The notes beneath the pieces are model-generated. The model saw only the letters and a list, made by a program, of their open reading frames with translations. It was not told the DNA's origin and ran no database searches. From the NCBI GenBank assembly GCA_039178165.1, contig JBCDFL010000071.1, forward strand, positions 1 to 15,262: a stretch of DNA of 15,262 nt, given 5' to 3'. The DNA comes from JBCBCP01 sp039178165 (GTDB taxonomy: Bacteria; Pseudomonadota; Alphaproteobacteria; Rhodobacterales; Rhodobacteraceae). Every line of letters begins with the position of its first letter. Positions within the stretch are counted from its first letter, which is position 1. Both the position numbers and the translations under genes were made by a program. Shown here piece after piece: positions 13,528 to 15,262 of the stretch.

Positions 13528-14120
13528 AGGAAGGCCCGCATGTGGAAGGCGCTTTGAGCAGGATCACGGGCGAACTGCTCTGACACGGGGCACGCGCGGC
13601 GCACCAGACAACCGCCCGCCATGCAATCCGTGCTGGCGGCCAAGTGCGCCTTACACGCCGGGACGTCGTAGGGCGCATCGGCGCTGAGCGCGCCAACGGG
13701 ACAGGCCGTGACACACAGGGCGTCGCACCCATCGCAGGGGCTTGCGCCGCTGGCCGCCGGGGCCGCGCCCCCCGGCACAATCAGCGCGCCGCGGATCGAA
13801 ATCATCAACCCCGCCACGTCGTGGATCAGCATGCCGGTGGGGGAGGACCAAAAGCGCCCGGTCTCCTTCGCCCAAGCAATGAACGGACGGTAGGGCGGCC
13901 CGTCCGACGGAAAGACGGCCTCCGCGCCGCAGGTCGCGGCCAGCCCCCCGATCACCCGTTTGGACCAGCGGTCGAGCGGGTCTGCCGCGCCGTCGTTAAA
14001 CTCGGCGGAAGCTGTGAAGACAGGCCACATGCCCGGCCCCGCGCCAATCAGAACGATCTGCCCCGCGGCCCCCATCACGAAGAGGCCGTGGGGGGCGCAG
14101 GCATCCTCTAGCCCCGTCAC
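13524..14120 (-). CDS. small iron-sulfur (ferredoxin-like) protein, unknown partner
   Basis: A 198-residue protein ending in two cysteine clusters. The first is Cys129, Cys132, Cys136, Cys140-Pro (CDGCDALCVTACPVGAL). Its spacing is CX2CX3CX3CP rather than the usual CX2CX2CX3CP. The second set is Cys156, Cys166, Cys171, Cys177-Pro. Together they could hold two clusters, as in the ferredoxin-like part of epoxyqueuosine reductase (QueG), but no cobalamin domain is present. The N-terminal part (1-115) is an unrecognised domain with GAGPGMWPVF (26-35). I chose the GTG at 14120 because it overlaps the upstream desaturase stop as GTGA. The frame extends 20 codons further, but only inside that gene. 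It is probably co-translated with the desaturase and phosphatase. A role as electron donor to the desaturase is conceivable but unproven. Confidence 0.8.
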   Translation of the reverse strand: MTGLEDACAPHGLFVMGAAGQIVLIGAGPGMWPVFTASAEFNDGAADPLDRWSKRVIGGLAATCGAEAVFPSDGPPYRPFIAWAKETGRFWSSPTGMLIHDVAGLMISIRGALIVPGGAAPAASGASPCDGCDALCVTACPVGALSADAPYDVPACKAHLAASTDCMAGGCLVRRACPVSEQFARDPAQSAFHMRAFL

Positions 14121-14911
14121 TTCCGGGCGAAGGGCAGAGCCAGCGCCCAGGCAAGCCGGCTGGGCCGCGCGTCTTGCCATTCGAGGCCGGTTTGCATCGT
14201 CTCGTGCGGCGCCTCGGGCTGGGCGATATAGGTCCCGAACATCCGGTCCCAGATCGACAGGGCAAAGCCGTAATTGCTGTCATGCTCATGCCGATGCACC
14301 GAATGGTGCACCCGGTGCATGTCCGGCGTCACCAGCACCCGGCGGACAATCCCGTCCAGCCAGAGCGGCAGCTTGATGTTGGCGTGGTTGAACATCGCGG
14401 TGCCGTTGAGAATGATCTCAAACAGGATCACGGCCAGCGCCGCGGGCCCCAGAAGATAGACCAGGCCGATCTTCAGCAGCATCGACAGCCCGATCTCCAC
14501 CGGATGAAACCGGATCGCTGTGGTCACGTCCATGTCCACGTCCGCATGGTGCACCCGGTGCAGCCGCCACAGCAGCGGCACCTTGTGTGTCACCAAATGC
14601 TGCGCCCAGATCGCGAAATCCAGGATCAGGATCGCCAGCGTCACCTCCAGCCAGACGGGCCAATCCGTCCAGTTGAACAGCCCCCATCCCTGCGCCTGCG
14701 CATCGACCGCGGCCCCGACCGCCAGCAGCGGCAAGGCCAAGGCCATTATTCGCAGCAGCGCGGTGTTGGCGATGGTGATGCCCCAATTGGTCGTCCAGCG
14801 CCCGGTCCGCGCCTGCGCACGCGGACGGCGCGGGATCAGCCACTCCAAGGCCGCCAGCACCGCAAATAGGCCCAGGAAGACGCCAAACCGGATGAGTGTC
14901 TCGTTCTCCAT
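14117..14911 (-). CDS. sterol desaturase/fatty acid hydroxylase-family membrane protein
   Basis: A membrane di-iron oxygenase-type enzyme, 264 residues from the ATG at 14911. Histidine motifs that bind the two irons are HLVTH (105-109), HRVHH (118-122), HP (136), HANIK (176) and HRVHHSVHRHEHDSNYG (199-215). Hydrophobic segments lie at about 7-25, 47-68, 88-106 and 142-168. The substrate cannot be told: the family includes sterol, fatty-acid, carotenoid and alkylglycerol enzymes. A GTG at 14932 would add seven residues (MRRYLWT) but neither start has a good ribosome-binding site. The ATG is preferred because homologues as I remember them begin with ME-x-E-x-LIRFG. Its stop overlaps the iron-sulfur gene (GTGA). 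argB lies 57 bases upstream on the same strand. Confidence 0.9.
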   Translation of the reverse strand: MENETLIRFGVFLGLFAVLAALEWLIPRRPRAQARTGRWTTNWGITIANTALLRIMALALPLLAVGAAVDAQAQGWGLFNWTDWPVWLEVTLAILILDFAIWAQHLVTHKVPLLWRLHRVHHADVDMDVTTAIRFHPVEIGLSMLLKIGLVYLLGPAALAVILFEIILNGTAMFNHANIKLPLWLDGIVRRVLVTPDMHRVHHSVHRHEHDSNYGFALSIWDRMFGTYIAQPEAPHETMQTGLEWQDARPSRLAWALALPFARK

Positions 14912-14968
14912 AGTCCAGAGGTAACGCCGCACGGGCGCTGCGCCAAGCGGCAGCGCGTCACAGCTGTG

Positions 14969-15262
14969 TTAGGGCCGAATGATGGAGCCGGCGCCGTGCT
15001 CGGTAAAGAGCTCCAGCAGGCACGCATTGGGCGCGCGCCCGTCCAGGATCACGACGGCCCGCACGCCGCTGGCAATCGCCTCCAGCGCGGTTTCCGTCTT
15101 GGGGATCATGCCGCCCGCAATCGTGCCGTCTGCGGTCAGGGCGCCGATCTGCGCCGCGGTCAGGTCCGTGATCACCTGCCCCGCGCTGTCCTTGACGCCC
15201 GCCACATCGGTCAGCAGCAGCAGCCGGTCGGCGCGCAGGGCGCCCGCAATCGCACCGGCCGC
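14969..15262 (-). CDS. argB: acetylglutamate kinase, C-terminal part (5' end outside window)
   Basis: The last 97 residues of N-acetyl-L-glutamate kinase, the second step of arginine biosynthesis. The visible sequence carries the amino-acid-kinase nucleotide-binding strand LLLLTDVAGVKD and continues with VITDLTAAQI. The conserved IAGGMIPKTETAL holds the catalytic/phosphate-binding lysine region, and VVILDGRAP leads to the family C-terminus LLELFTEHGAGSIIRP. The reading frame is open to the window edge, so the start is not visible; a full enzyme is about 285-300 residues. It is upstream of the desaturase gene on the same strand. Whether they share a transcript is unclear, because 57 bases separate them. 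Confidence 0.97.
   Translation of the reverse strand, partial: AAGAIAGALRADRLLLLTDVAGVKDSAGQVITDLTAAQIGALTADGTIAGGMIPKTETALEAIASGVRAVVILDGRAPNACLLELFTEHGAGSIIRP

Noticed and set aside
14121..14180. Longer N-terminus for the iron-sulfur protein from 14180
   Set aside because: The extra 20 codons lie within the desaturase gene and give a low-complexity sequence. The GTG at 14120 makes the same GTGA overlap seen at the next gene junction.
1..15262. Prophage, insertion sequence, CRISPR array, tRNA or toxin-antitoxin module
   Set aside because: No integrase, transposase, regularly spaced repeat array, tRNA-like cloverleaf or small two-gene toxin-antitoxin pair could be seen. The repeats present are isolated palindromes.

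Overview
The window is a stretch of high-GC chromosome (about 70% GC in two 60-base samples counted by hand) from an alphaproteobacterium, most likely a member of the Rhodobacterales/Roseobacter group. This placement is an inference. It rests on the gene families (an ATP12-type F1-ATPase chaperone, an aapJQMP/bztABCD amino-acid ABC transporter, a host-attachment family protein), on their order, and on protein-level resemblance. Nearly all of the window is housekeeping or core-accessory sequence. I see no prophage, insertion sequence, CRISPR array, tRNA or rRNA.

Layout. Bases 1-987 hold the end of rpoA and all of rplQ, the tail of a ribosomal-protein operon, closed by a strong terminator at 1006-1037. 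On the minus strand, 1042-1693 carries a two-gene unit: a 68-residue charged protein of unknown function, then a Host_attach-family protein. Divergent from it, 1799-4464 encodes a secreted HtrA/Deg-type protease whose stop codon overlaps the start of rarA. A crotonase-fold enzyme (4515-5309) follows. Next comes a tightly packed run of crcB (fluoride channel), an RluC-type pseudouridine synthase and a HAD phosphatase, with successive 4-base overlaps. The ATP12 chaperone gene lies about 90 bases further on.

Bases 8419-13005 encode a complete polar amino-acid ABC importer: periplasmic binding protein (aapJ), two permeases (aapQ, aapM) and an ATPase (aapP). A hairpin and an unusual AT-richer, structured 218-base spacer separate aapJ from the permeases, as expected where the binding protein must be made in excess. 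The two permease genes are visibly lower in GC than their flanks. Convergent to this, the minus-strand run 13048-15262 reads argB (partial), a sterol-desaturase-family di-iron membrane enzyme, a small iron-sulfur protein and a SixA-like histidine phosphatase. The last three are linked by 4-base GTGA overlaps.

The most notable non-gene structure is a dispersed family of short palindromes with the layout GTAG (or GTCG) plus hairpin. There are four copies at three loci: 447-474, an inverted pair at 7401-7477, and 13028-13049. All lie at gene 3' ends, and two overlap stop codons. They look like REP elements of the type moved by RAYT transposases, although no transposase is present here. I found no convincing new multi-gene system. 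The items most worth following are the palindrome family, the aapJ-aapQ leader, and the uncharacterised small-protein/Host_attach and iron-sulfur/desaturase gene pairs.
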